Shown here: in pieces, positions 31,527-43,369 of the stretch
Layout of the letters: each line of letters opens with the position of its first letter
Numbering within the stretch: the stretch's first letter is position 1
Assembly: GCA_032164245.1 (NCBI GenBank)
Contig: JAVMKO010000007.1
Location: 744,001-808,000 of the forward strand
From: Sternotherus odoratus
Lineage: Eukaryota > Chordata > Testudines > Kinosternidae
Direction: 5' to 3'
Length of the DNA stretch: 64,000 nucleotides
The notes under the pieces: generated by a model
What the model saw: only the letters and a program-made list of their open reading frames with translations
Told to the model about the DNA's origin: nothing
Databases searched by the model: none
Position numbers and translations under genes: made by a program

Positions 31527-32477
31527 TGTAGCGGGCCCAGATGGGCCCCCTACGGGGGGGACAGCCCCCGCACCGGCGATCCGCCGTGGACGGCGGAGCC
31601 GACGCGACCACGCCCCACGCCCCGGAAGTGCACCCGGCCACCCGGATGCACAAAAGGCGGGGCCGGGAGCCGAGGAGGGTGCGGAAGCGGGAGGACGGAG
31701 CCCCGCTGGGAGAACTGGCCTCCCCCCGGCCTGGGAACCGAGGGAGCGGAGCGCCCCGAGACTGCGGGCGAACCAGACACCCCCGACGGCCCCCACTCCG
31801 CCTTCAGGACAGGCGGGAACAGAGACCTGGGCAGCGAGCCTCCCGCGGAGGCAGAAGCAGGAGGTGAGACCCCGATGCTGGTGGATCCAGCGGACGCAGG
31901 GGGCGACCTGACGGGACCCCCACTTGCCAGCCCCGAGACCCCAGACGACTGGCCCGGAGTTCCAGCCGCCAGCTACCCGGAGGAGCCCGGAATGGACTGG
32001 ACCCCCACGGGCCAGGAACCCTAAGGTCAGGCACGGGAGGGGAAACGAAGGGGCTAGCTACCTCGGCGACCGGAGCCCCGAAGCCCGAGCCGAACCTAGA
32101 GAGAGAGGGAGAGAGAGACTGTGGATTTGCTGGCTGCTTGGGCAAGGGAAGCCCAAGCGAAAGCCAGCCTGAACGAAGACTGTGTAGTTGCTGGCTGTGT
32201 GGACCAGGAGAGCCCAGACGACCGCCAGCCTAACAAGACTGTGTACTGCTGGCTGCTTGGGCCAGGAGAGCCCGGGCCACAACCCGACCGGCGAGGGCCC
32301 GTTCTCCAGACGCGGTACGCCGGACGACCTGGGTGCCTAGACGGGGTGACTCACCACCGACCGGGCCCTGACAAGAGGTGGAGGCCACCCGGCAGGGGGC
32401 GCCCTCAACCCTGGGACCTCGCTAATTCCCCACAATCCCAGCAGGAGGCGCCCTGGGTAAGAGCAGACCCCTCTACA
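31527..32477. mobile_element. Solo LTR, 951 bp, GC-rich (Ty3/Gypsy- or ERV-like)
   Basis: Starts TGTAGCGGGCCC and ends CCCCTCTACA; the 5-bp duplication CCACC is at 31522-31526 and 32478-32482. It has the same TGTAG...CTACA tips as the LTRs at 1081 and 4334 but a different body, with a 60-bp tandem repeat near its centre. The insertion lies exactly at the end of the hAT duplication TCCCCACC. The 142-aa and similar frames inside are composition artefacts. Confidence 0.78.
32117..32296. repeat. Three 60-bp tandem units inside the LTR
   Basis: Units begin at about 32117, 32178 and 32237, each with GACTGTG, TTGCTGGCTG (GCTGGCTG in the third), a GGGCCAGGAGAGCCC-type hairpin and a closing GCCAGCCT. 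Tandem repeats of this sort are common in the U3 or enhancer part of LTRs; that role here is inference. Confidence 0.85.
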
Positions 32478-33072
32478 CCACCCCTTTAAAAGCTCCGGGA
32501 AGTATCTGCCAGCTGAGCTGAGTGTGCTGCCACTTAGGGGAACAAAAAGCAAATCACTGAAATGCTCCTGTTTTGCCTTGCACTAGGAACACAGGGACAG
32601 GCAGGCTGCTGCAGGGAGCAGTGCGGGGACGGGAGGAGGGGACAGCGGGAGCGACATTCCTCAGCACACAGAGCTGGTCAGGATGTGGCTCCCAGCAGCT
32701 GAGGAAGCTGTGCGAGAACTTTGAGGGAATCACAGAACCATAGGAAGGCAGGCGGAGCAGGCTGCTTCGGGAGAGAGAGCTGTGTTGAGTATTGTTGGGG
32801 GCTGAGGTGTGGGGTGTCTCCTTCCCCTGCCTCAGGACTGGTTGGGCAGCCTGCTGTGTCCCCCGCCCCAGTCGCGCCACTCTCCTCTCCTGTCCCCCCA
32901 CACGGTTCAGTTGAAAAAGTGGCTGACAATCTACTAGGATGCCCCTGGAAGGATGGGACTGAGAAACTTGCATCATGTGACGCTGTACCTGCCCCATGAG
33001 GCACTGCAGACCCCTCCCAAAGCACCTTGCTGCCAGTTGCATAGTGGGATAGCTACCACAATACACTGCTCT

Positions 33073-34222
33073 TAGGGTTGGCAACTTTCTACTGGCACAA
33101 AACTAGCCCTGCCCTGAGGCCCTGCCCCCTGCTACGCTCCTTTCCTGAGGCCCCACCCCCCACTCACTATATTCCCCCTCCCTCGGTGACTTGCTGTCCC
33201 TCACTCACTTTCACTGGGCTCTGGCCAGGGGTGTGGGCTCCGGGGTGGGGCTGGGGATGAGAGGTTTGGGGTTTGGAGCTCCAAGCCGGGGTATGGGGCT
33301 GAGGGATTCAGAGTGTGGGAGAGAGCTGTGGGTTCAGGCAGTGGGTGAGGTGCAGGAGGGGGTCCGGTCTCTGGCTGGGGGTGTGGACTCTGGGGTGGGG
33401 CCAAGATGAGGGATTTGGGGTACAGGAAGGGGCTCCAGCTGTGGGTGGGACTCAGGAGGGGTGAAACTAAAATTTGTCTCTTACTGGTATGAGGGGGCAG
33501 CTTCCGCCTCCCCGAAGGGGCAGGGCCTCTGGTGGAAGGGGTGAGGCTGGGGAACAGCGTCCCCTTGCCAGACCCCCCACCACGCCACCCGGGGCTGGGT
33601 AGCTGCTCTTCTTGCTCCCCCCGCATTGGCAGCCGGGAGGAGGGCAAAAGGGACAGGGACGATAAAACGCTGCCGCAGCAGCGCTTTCAGCGAGGTCCTT
33701 TGGCCACAGCTGCACATAATGTCCCTGACCCTTTTGGCCCCTCCCCCTCATCGAGAGCCCTGCCAGTAGGGTCCTGGCAAGGCCGCCAATGCGGGGACAC
33801 AAAAAGAGCAGCGACATTAAAGTAAGGCGGAAGGGGCCGGTACAGGGGGCCACTTTTTACCAGTACTGTACACCATAGCACCCTACTTTCACTCCTGGGC
33901 TCAGGGTTGGGGTGCAGGCTTACCTTGGGTGGCTCCCAGTCAGCGGCACACCAGGGCTAAGACAGGGGCTCTGCGCTGTGCCCCAGAATTGGCCAGCAGG
34001 TCCAGCTCCTAGGCAGGAGGGCAGGAGTCTCCACGCACTACTCTTGCCTGCGGGCGGCCGTGGTTCCCAGCCAATGGAAGTGTGGGGAGGATGCTTGGGG
34101 CTGGGGCAGAGTGTGGAGCCCCCAGGGGCCCGTGACTTCTGGCCACTTCCAGGAGCCGTGGTGAGCCAGGGCCCCTTTTCAACTGGGCGTTCTGGGCGAA
34201 AACCAGATGCTTGGCAACCCTA
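33073..34222. mobile_element. hAT element, 'TAGGGTTGGCAAC' family
   Basis: Tips TAGGGTTGGCAACTTTC and GATGCTTGGCAACCCTA. The flanks ACTGCTCT (33065-33072) and ATTGCTCT (34223-34230) are an 8-bp duplication with one transition. The 1.15-kb interior is rich in GGGGTGTGGGCTCCGGGGT-like repeats and has no transposase. It is inserted in the host element, which resumes with TGCTCTCCATGTCAATGC. Confidence 0.85.
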
Positions 34223-34379
34223 ATTGCTCTCCATGTCAATGCAAGAGCTGCTAGGTCGGATACACTCTGCTGACACCAGGAGCGAGTGTGGACACGCAAC
34301 AGCGGTTTTCATTGAAGTGCTTTAGTTAGAGCGGCATAACTTTCCCTGACAAAACTTTGTAGTGGAGACAAGACCTTAG

Positions 34380-37300
34380 TCATGGCTCTCGCTTTGACTA
34401 TTTGCTGCTCACAATTAACTTTTCTCACTGAAGCCATTTGAGGTTGGTTCTGATCCCTAATGGGTTGTCTGCCAAATCCTCAGATTTCTTTCAAGTTAAT
34501 TGAAGTCATTTGAATGAATAAATGTGATGCTTTCCCTTTTTTATAAACAAAATTTACTTATATGAATATTTGGAAATGATAAATAAATGGGACTCTAAGA
34601 AGACTAGTTAGAAAATTTTAACTGTTTTAAATTATGACAAAAATAGGGGGAAAATTGAGACAATGTGGGCGATTTTCCCCTCTGCTTTTCAACCAGCTCT
34701 AGTCACAAACATCATCCAAGTGAATTTGTTGTTTATATTCAAATAAATATTCATGATTTTTTTCTCTCTTTCTCCAGATTTAGCAGAAGTACCCCTCTGG
34801 CACTAGATTATACTTAAGATGGCACTTCCATTCTTAGTCCCTCGTTTCTGTGTTTAACAACTTTCCTTCCACAATTACATTTTGGCCTCATTTTTATTTC
34901 TTCAAAATTTGAAGAAATTCTATTAATCTATTTTTGTGTTACTTAAGTGACTGTAGGGGTCACGGGAAAGTGTACTCAACCATTCTGAAAAACCAGGCCT
35001 AAGAAGTCTCAAGGGGTGCCCACATAAACTTGGTTACCTATAATCAGTGGCCACTATCACTAACCACTTCTAACCACTCTCCTTCCTTTAACATTACTCT
35101 GCTTGTGGGCGGTATAATTGAACTCTAAAAATAATGACATAATAGCATTGCATCAAGGGGAAATGACCCCTTAATATATAGGTTATGATCATGTCTGCTC
35201 CACTTCGCTATCAAGTTTTGGATAGGAGAAATATGATCCTATAAGCACAACTTACACAGTGCCAAAAACTACATTTTACGCAATATATTCCCCATTATCT
35301 CTCTCTCTTACCAAAATAACCACATGTAATTCCACAAAGCTCCCGTGATACAGTCTCTCCCCTTGCTTTCAAAATGTATAGCAACATCTAGTATGGACAA
35401 CTGCATTAAGGCATTCTTGAGAATTGCCATATTTGGACATGTGACATTGAAAGGCAAAGACAAACTAGATAAAGTGCCCATTTTTTGGTCTTTAATTCAT
35501 ATTGAAACAACCCTTAAAACGGGAATCGCTTCTTTAGTCCTGGAGTAGACATAATTGGCAAGATTTTCAAAACAGTTGACTAACTTCAGGCACGTCAGCC
35601 AATATTTAGGCATCTGTCACCTGATTTTCAAAAGTGATAGGACTTCCAGAGGAGCTGATGGGTCTCAAAACATTTGATAAGCAGGTGTCTAGTTAAGGAT
35701 TTGGGAGCCTAACATTAGCCCTGATTTATGTGAAATCTTGGCCATTGCTTCCCAGGTTCCTGGGGACAACTGTGCTTACCTCTAGCATTAGGTGCTGGAA
35801 CTAGGGGTTGGATTCCATTACATACAGGGCTTATAGCCTGGTTCAATGACTGTCAGCACCCCTACTATACACATTGTTCCAGCACCTCTTCCTGTTTATT
35901 TTCAGACAGGTGTAGTTTTTGCTCACCTTCAGCGCCTGCCCCCTAGAAGTGCTGAGGCATGAGAATGAAATGAGCCACCCCCCCCCCCATCACACACACC
36001 ATCTTGCCCTATGGGGGTACTAGTTTCAGCATCATAAGGGCCTTTGTTCCAAGAGTGCTTAAGGGCTGCTTGCTCTAAACCCTCCTCACTAGGATACCTG
36101 TGCACAAGTCCCAATAATCTGTCCCTTTGTGTTGATTTCATGCATTTTAGAATGTGCCTCATCTGTGGGATGCAAATTACAGCTAGTTAGGAATTTTTTG
36201 ACATTGTTTCTTCACCCCCTCAAAATCGTCATAATCGTCAAAATCAAAACTGTTCCCAAAGTGAAGTTAATTTCAATGAATCTCCTGACTAGAAATCTTT
36301 GGGGGAAAAGCTCTTGAAATTGCTAAAACATCCCATTTCAAAATGTTCAAAGCAGAAAGTTTGGGTGTTTTTAGTCTAAATGATTTTTTGTTTTGAAGTT
36401 TTAGTAAATTTAGACTTTAAAAAAGCTTTAAAAGGGGGAAAAGATCAAAAGTGAAACAAAACTTTTTTTCTGAAAATTATTGACAGAAAACATTTTGATT
36501 AAGCAAAACCAGTTTATTTTCTAGATATTCAGTTCATGAGCTTTTCTCTTATTAAGTTTTTATCCATATTCCAGATGTGAATCTTTTTCTGTATCTCAAT
36601 TTTTCCCCTGTTTTAAGAAAACCATTTTCTGTTCATCCCTGTATGCATTCATCAACCCTACATTGGGTTGGTATGATAGATTATTTGGAATGAATTGCTG
36701 TTTTTCCATTCATTTTCTGAAGTTTGATTTCCTCAGACTCTTTCCCCCCATTTTATTTATAAACAAGCATTGTGGTTATTCCAGTTAAGCAATAATCAAA
36801 CCTTTGAAATGAGATGCTAGGAAAAAAGCTATAGTGGGACCATCCAGGAAATAATGTCTGAATTTCACGTATTTCATAATCTAAGCAGATGGCGGTAAAA
36901 ACCATTTATGTTGTAAGCCAAGTTTTGCCAGCACAGGAAACCAGGCACACACAAGACAGCTATATTTCTGCTATACTCAATAGTTGCACGGTTCTGTTTG
37001 CAGAATCCACTTACTTCCCTTGTCAGTGGAAATAAATATGCTTTTACAATTCTCCGAATTCTGCACATGCTGCTTACGTGCATACTCCATACCACATCTA
37101 ACCCAATGAATATGGAATAATTCACAATTAAGTGCCAGATCTGGAACTTTCCACTGAGGGGCACAGGGAAGGAATGAGCAAGGAGCACCCGCCTTGTACA
37201 GCTCATGCAATGGCGTCTCACAACTATAAAAGAACTTGGTTTTGCCAACAGATGGATAAAACGATATGGGCCCATAATAAAGTCCAACTCCCTCTAAAAA

Positions 37301-37855
37301 CTCCGCGAAAAGGTTTTACTGTACCATATAGAGTATGCATAACGTCACAGCATGATTTAAACAGTTTTTCAACCTCACTCTGAGATGACTGCATGACTCA
37401 CCAGTCATGTAATTGTCCCAAATTGATGCTAATAAAACCTTTATAATAATGCATGACACTGTTGCCATCATAATGTATTACACACATGCACAGACAGACA
37501 CACACACTGTTTACTTACGGTGAGATGTACATATTACATTGAAAATATTGTGTGTGCACGCACGTGCAGTATCTTCTTTCACAGGACAGTACCCAGACGA
37601 ATTCATCCCATTGACTGGAACAAATCCATTAAGTGAAAAGGCAGCCATTGCATTATAGAGATTTTAAGGCCAGAAGTTAAAGATCAACTAATCTGACCTT
37701 CTACATAATACAGCCCACATAATTTCATCCAATATTCCTTCATGAAGCCCATCACTTCTCTTTGAGCTCTAGTCTAGATGTTAGAGAAAGACATCTAGAC
37801 TTGACTTAAAAACTGAAAGGAAAACTTCTGGGAATTGGTTATTTTGGTGATAATA
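34380..37855. other. Unannotated, AT-rich, with fold-back remnants
   Basis: At 34595-34697 a stretch ends TTTTCAACCAGCTCTAG, the tip of the dispersed AT-rich family; a related stretch lies at 36340-36640. A short CA-rich run is at 37480-37510. No exon or RNA gene was recognised. Confidence 0.4.
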
Positions 37856-38642
37856 CATAGAATGATAGGAATGGAAGGGATCTTGAGGGGTCGTCTAGTC
37901 CAGCCCCCTGCACTCATGGCATACTAAGTATTATTTAGACCATCCCTGACAAGTGTTTGTCTAACCAGCTCCTAAAAAACTCCAATGATAGAGATTCCAC
38001 AACCTCTCTAGGCAATTTATTCCAGTGCTTAACCACTCTGACATTTAGGAAGTTTTTCCTAATGTCCAACCTAAACCGCCCTTGCTGTAATTTAAGCCCA
38101 TTGCTTCTTGTCCTATCCTCAGACATTAGGAAGCAATTTTTTTCTCCCTCCTGCTTATAATAAACTTTTATGTCTTGAACACTGTTATCATATCCCCTCT
38201 TAGTCCTCTCTTCTCAGACTAAACAAACCCTATTTTTCAATCTTACCTCATAGGCCATGTTTTCTAGACCTTTAATCATTTTTGTTGCTCTTCTCTGGAC
38301 TTTCCTCAATTTGTCCACCTCTTTCCTGAAATGGAAACAGTATTCCAGTTGAGACCTAATCAGCGCGGAGTAGAGTGGAAGAATTACGTCTTGTGTCTTG
38401 CTTGCAACACTCCTGCTAATACATCCCAGAATGATGTTTGCTTTTTTTTTTTCCCACTGCTGACTCATATTTAACTTGTGATCCACTATGACCCCCAGAT
38501 CCCTCTCTGCAGTACTTCTTCCTAGGCAGTCGTTTCTCATTTTGTATGTGTGCATCTGATTGTTCCTTCCTAAGTGGAGTACTTTGCATTTGTCCTGATT
38601 GAATTTCATCCTGTTTACTTCAGACAACTTCTCTGAGCTCTC
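37856..38642 (-). mobile_element. CR1 LINE, 5'-truncated 3' end
   Basis: On the minus strand it begins within the C-terminal part of ORF2 and ends near 37856 with the CR1 3' phrase GATCCCTTCCATTCCTATC and CTATGTAT. The 3' UTR and the closing ORF2 segment ([16 protein letters not shown]) are clear. It is a different subfamily from the 27008-29958 copy. Confidence 0.9.
38214..38627 (-). pseudogene. CR1 ORF2 C-terminal remnant
   Basis: The 137-aa frame has MKFNQDKCKVLHLGRNN, AERDLGVIVDHKLNMSQQ, ILGCISRSVASKTQDV and VDKLRKVQRRATKMI, all typical of the CR1 ORF2 tail. A second short frame at 37935-38126 carries the last segment. No catalytic motifs are included. Confidence 0.87.
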
Positions 38643-39459
38643 ATTGAAATTGGTGGATGGGATGAGTGGGCCCGTGTTTCACTGGCAGATACCTATTTTA
38701 CACAGAGGGAGAGATGGGGATATTAAAAGTCTGTGAATAAAGAGTTCACAAGCTTTCTGACAGTGTCCCTGCCATATTTCAGGCAAAATATTTTTCAGTT
38801 TGCTTCATTTTTTGGTAAGAGGGAAGACACTGAGTATCTGATTCTCGTTTACACTAAGATCCTTTATACCACTCTGGCCCTGTGAAAGGGAGCGGGTGAC
38901 CCTTCATATAAAGGTGCCTTAGTGTAATTAAGCATCAGACCCTTAAGTTGCTTACTTGAAGAAAACCCACCACTTTAAAAAAAAATCTGTTGCACATTTC
39001 CTCGGACTGGATTTTCCCCTCTACAAGATAGGAAAGACTCACGTTGACTTCAGTGGGATTTATCTGATGGGTGGCAGAGAGTCAGATCTCTAAACTTTCA
39101 AATCCTAGTCCATTACTTGTTCACAGAGGAGGCAAGATCACTGAGATATGTGCTACTGCTTGAAAAACACAGTACAGTTTACATCCATGATCCATGCCAA
39201 CCACCTTCTGTACTTTACTGGCAAATACCCTGGGATCCAAATGGCGCATTTGTGACCTTACATGCACCAAAGGCACTTTTTAAAAAATGCGTTTTACGCT
39301 ATATAAATTCTCAGATAAGTACAAGCTATACTGTTTGTTGTCGAGAAAAAATGTGTATGAAGTATTTTCTATCTCCCTTGTGAAACTGTTTTAGTTCCAC
39401 ACACTGGACCAGAGCACGAAGTCCTTCTTCACATGGGCGTGCAGCTAGAAAGAAAGGAT
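38643..39459. other. No recognisable feature
   Basis: Contains a short GACTTCAGTGGGATT motif of the dispersed fold-back family at about 39045-39062; otherwise nothing. Confidence 0.4.
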
Positions 39460-40330
39460 GGTGGTGCAATGGTCAGATTTTGTGAGTGAGTCCCTGGTCT
39501 GCCACTAGGGTGATCAGATCACAACAGTGAAATATTTGAACACATTGAGATGCCACTGGCCCCGCCCACAGTCCACCCCTGCTCCTCCCAGGTTCTGCCC
39601 CCTCCCTGCTTGTTCCCCTCCTGACACTGTGTTCTTCCTCATCCCCTGGCCCATTGCTGACTTGCAGTGTCCCTCCTAGGTCCCCCCCCACCGCTCCCCA
39701 CCTGCCACTCACCTCCTCACTCCCCTGCCAGAAACCCCCATGCCCGCTCTAAGAACCCCCGCCCACTGCTGACTCACCACTCACCTCACACCCCCTCCTC
39801 CACCCACCCACTCACCACTGGCTCGCTGCTCACCTTCTCACACCTCCCGCCCATTGTTGGCTCGCCACTCATCTCCTCACCCTCATCCCCCATCCCCACC
39901 TGTCGCTGGCTTGCCGCTCGCCTCCTGCCCCCCCATCCCTGCTCGCCACTTGCCTCCTGTCCCTCCCTCTCCCCCCCCCACCTGCTACTCACATAACTCA
40001 TCTCTCCCGCTTGCCTCCTTACCTGAATATCGGGACAAATGGGGTCCTGATCATACATCGATCAGGACATGGGACAAAGGGTTAAATATTGGGACATTTG
40101 GTCACCCTATCTGCCACAGACTTCCTATGTGACTCTGGGCCATTTACTTAGCCTCTCTGGGCCTCAGATCTGCATGTGTACAATGGGGATCATAGTCCTG
40201 CCCTGCCTCACAAGGGTGTTGTGAAGATAAAAATTGTAAAGACTGTGAAGCTCTCAGTGATCTTCTGATGAGAAACACCAGAGAAGAGCTGGGTGTTATA
40301 TTGCATAAGTAAATCTATTTATGTCATCGG
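39460..40330 (+). mobile_element. MIR (CORE-SINE), split by a hAT element
   Basis: After removing 39506-40109 the sequence reads GTCCCTGGTCTGCCAC then AGACTTCCTATGTGACTCTG, TTACTTAGCCTCTCTGGGCC, CAATGGGGATCATAGTCCTG and CCTCACAAGGGTGTTGTGAA. This is the order of a MIR-type SINE (tRNA-derived head, CORE, LINE-like tail). MIRs are ancient amniote repeats, so this is the oldest dated element here. Confidence 0.82.
39506..40109. mobile_element. 'TAGGGTGATCAG' hAT element, 604 bp
   Basis: Tips TAGGGTGATCAGATC and CATTTGGTCACCCTA, with a perfect 8-bp duplication TCTGCCAC at 39498-39505 and 40110-40117. The duplication fixes the family (also 6656, 16733, 55226) as hAT rather than a TA-target family. 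The interior has a C-rich minisatellite with CTCGCCACT and CCTCCTGCCC units. Confidence 0.9.
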
Positions 40331-41218
40331 GATTCCTCCTGAGAGTCACTGCTCACTAATTGCTATTTGTGCTTTTTTTTTATGTCCTTGAGAAATGGCA
40401 AGAATGCCTGTGTCAGCAATTTATTCCACAAAGGCAAAGGGGCCTGGAGAAGAGAGCATGAAACTCGCTTAAGTGAGTACAATGGTAAGTGTGTTTGATG
40501 ACCAGGTTCTGTTGCCATTCTCCCTACTGAAATATCAGCTAATATCATGTAACATGCAACTTCTTCAGCAACAACATTCTACCATCTTTAATGTTCACTC
40601 ACGTCTACTCTGGCCAAGAAGTCTGTAATGTTTCCCTCCACCACCACTAACCTAGATTGATTTTCCAGATTATTTGCCTAAATTAATACTTTTAAAACAT
40701 TTTAAAAATATCTTTGCCATCAGACCCAATTGTCAAAGAGAGCTTTGATAAGATGCAGCACATTGCAAAGGAAATATCAAGAGAGAACTGAAAAATATTT
40801 GTACCTCTCTACTTGTGGATGCTTTTTCTTTGTCTTTTCCCATCTGCCTACATGCTGCTTTCCAGTACTTTCATATATGATCCTATTTAGAACTATTCTA
40901 GAAAAGAGAAAACTTGATCTAAGTACTGAAATTTCAACCCATGATTCAGATGGCCTTCTATTTTATCCTTTCAGGACATTAATGATTTTTATTTTGATGC
41001 ATTTAGATGTGTCCTGAACAGTCATCCATCAGAATAGATATTCCATAAAAAAACCATAGGAGCCAAGAAGTTGTTAAATTCTTACAGGCTGTCTTACATA
41101 CTGTGGTGGAGCTAACCAACTGGAGAAATCTCAGTGACTTGCAGCCCACTTTGGGACACCTTTTCAAGTCATAGTGAAGGGATTTGTTCCTCGGTAGTGT
41201 GGTCTTTGAGCTAGGACA
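40331..41218. other. No recognisable feature
   Basis: Ordinary AT-rich sequence; short frames with no domain. Confidence 0.45.
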
Positions 41219-41226
41219 TGTACACT

Positions 41227-41586
41227 TAGGGCAGTCCCTAGCTCTTCTGGGGCCATACACAGCCCGCCCCCCCAGGGCCCAACACAGGCCTCCAATGGGG
41301 GGGGCGGGGGGGATGGGGACTGGCCCCAGGCCTCCACGGCTGGGGGGACTGGCTTGGAGGGCAGGGAGAACTACCCTCCAGCACTCACCGGTGGCATGGC
41401 TGGGTCTGGGTCGCTGCACTTCTCACCACCGGTTCGTGCAAGCCCAGACCTGCTGCAGCGCTCAGGAGAGGGGGGCGGGATGGGGGTGGAGCAGGGGCAG
41501 GGGCCCTGGGGAAGAGCTGGAGCAGGGGTAGGGCACCTGGTGCCCTACACAGCTGCGTACTTTGCATATGGGAAAGGAGGGCCCTG
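41227..41586. mobile_element. hAT non-autonomous element
   Basis: Starts TAGGGCAGTCCC, ends GGAGGGCCCTG, and lies between perfect 8-bp copies of TGTACACT at 41219-41226 and 41587-41594. The inverted repeat is short and imperfect. The interior is GC-rich with GGGGCAGGGGCCCTGG and a CAGGTGCCC-type palindrome near 41540. Confidence 0.8.
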
Positions 41587-41594
41587 TGTACACT

Positions 41595-42982
41595 GCAGAG
41601 AGGTTTGATATGGTGGTGTCAGGACAGGGAGCATTCCTCACATCCTAAGAGAAATTTCAGCATGTGACTCCTGCTGATTCATTTGCACCAAGTTTATTTC
41701 AAAGTTAGATCCATTTGCCTAAATGCAGGGCTCAGAAAAAGCTTCAGTCCCAACAAAAGAGAAGCTGATTTATGAGTTTGTCAGCAAACTAATCTCATCT
41801 CTGTACAAAAGCATGACTGTTCACGCAGGAAAGTGTCACGAATTGCAAATGGGTCAGAGGAAGAAGTAGGCTAGTTCTTGTGCCTCTTTGCCTAGGGGGT
41901 TGGCAGCAAATTCCGCTGCTGTGCCTCCGGTGCCAAGGCAGGGAAATCCTATTTACAGAGCACAGTAGTCATCTCCAAAACAAGCCAGACCTGTGTTCCC
42001 TTGAAATCAGGGCACAGTTCAAGGGTTTTATTTCATTCCTCATGCAAATAATAATTAAGAAAATAGGCTCCTAATTCAACCCATCGCTATAGAAGTCAGA
42101 TTATCTCCAAGTCCATTCCAGTTTGGGGATATGGAGTCCAAGGTCACATCAGCAGGTCATTGTGATGTGCAGCCGCTCAGCCTCACTGCAGTTTGGACAC
42201 AGCTTTCATGAAACTCTTTAGTCTTTAATTGTTTCGCCACCAAGGTATTCATCTCCTCTACCAGTTTATCTTAGACTCTCAGTACCAGTATACCCGGATT
42301 AACAGGCCTTAGATCACATAGTGTTTCTTGCTACTGGATGGCCAGAACAAGCTTATTTCCATATCTCACATACTTACAAACGTAAGACCTGGATCACTCA
42401 AAGGTATTTGTTATTTCAGTGCACATATTTACAAGAATCACCTTGAGTCTAAATTTAATATAAGTGCTTTCTTCAGAAAATGATTTTCCTAAAGGGATTA
42501 CCACATTTTATGCAAATTTAATGGGCTTTATACCTTTAAATACTTGCCTTTTAAAAATAGACAAAATGACAGTCAGAGTGATATTCCTGGTTCATCAATA
42601 GGAAGGAAATCCAGTGGAATGTCACCCATTCAACCCTTGTGCTGAGGTATTTATTACCACTTCTGTAGTGCCTTATTGATGGGCCTTCAGAGAAAAGGCT
42701 GAAAAAGGTCAATGACAAAAATAATGCTACATATTTTGTGGGCTAATTTTGTTGCTGAAAAATGGCATTTGAAACAGAACTGTACATTCAACAGACTAAC
42801 ATGTCCTGCGGCCTCACTCTGCTGTCCTCAAACACCCAAAAGTTCCATTCTCAGATGCAGTTTGTGGGAAGCCTTTAGAAACAGTTCAGGAAACACTGCT
42901 TTTTATTGCCTAATGATGCTCCCTGGATTGGAAACTAACACCAGGAGCAATCGTGGTGCATGAAAAATAGATTTTGCTTGCT
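41595..42982. other. No recognisable feature
   Basis: No terminus pairs, tandem arrays or exon-like frames that I can support. Confidence 0.45.
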
Positions 42983-43369
42983 CAGGAGCATTTGTGATGC
43001 GTTGAAAAGAAGATCTTTGACTAAGCAAGGACACATGTTTCAATGGTCCTGTTCTTTGTTAAATTAGTGTTTGTAATCAAGAGATCTACTACTGAGCTGA
43101 CCGGGAATTTTCATGCAGATCTTGGTATTTGTCAAAGTATCCACTGTTTCATCGCAGATCCTGGTCTTCAAAAAAGTGTCCAAATATCTCAATTGTTCCA
43201 CTCCTGAACTGGGTGAACAATTTTACAAAGACCAGGATCTTTGAAATTGTAGCCACTGTTCTCACAAAGACCACGTTCTGAGTGCAATTCAACAGAGGAA
43301 CTCTTAAGACATTTTCAAGGAGCTATTCCTTAACTGAACAGGTGCTCCAATGCATCACAAATGCTCCTG
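42983..43369. mobile_element. Fold-back element with 'CAGGAGCATTTGTGATGC' ends
   Basis: The first 18 bases CAGGAGCATTTGTGATGC are the exact reverse complement of the last 18 (GCATCACAAATGCTCCTG), and inner segments also pair, such as GATCCTGGTC with GACCAGGATC. CAG...CTG tips suggest hAT, but flanking octamers do not match. There is no coding frame. I do not recognise the family. Confidence 0.75.

Larger units (their letters stand above)
29980..34379. mobile_element. Host TIR element carrying four nested insertions
   Basis: Pieces at 29980-30097, 30226-30367, 32478-33072 and 34223-34379 appear to belong to one non-autonomous element. The right end is AACTTTGTAGTGGAGACAAGACCTTAG on the plus strand, read in two blocks (CAAAACTTTGTAGTGG, GACAAGACCTTAG), and it matches the tip seen at 25049. 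Insertions by a Penelope-like fragment, a hAT, an LTR and another hAT separate the pieces, each with its own duplication. The left terminus was not found, so extent and family are provisional. Confidence 0.5.
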
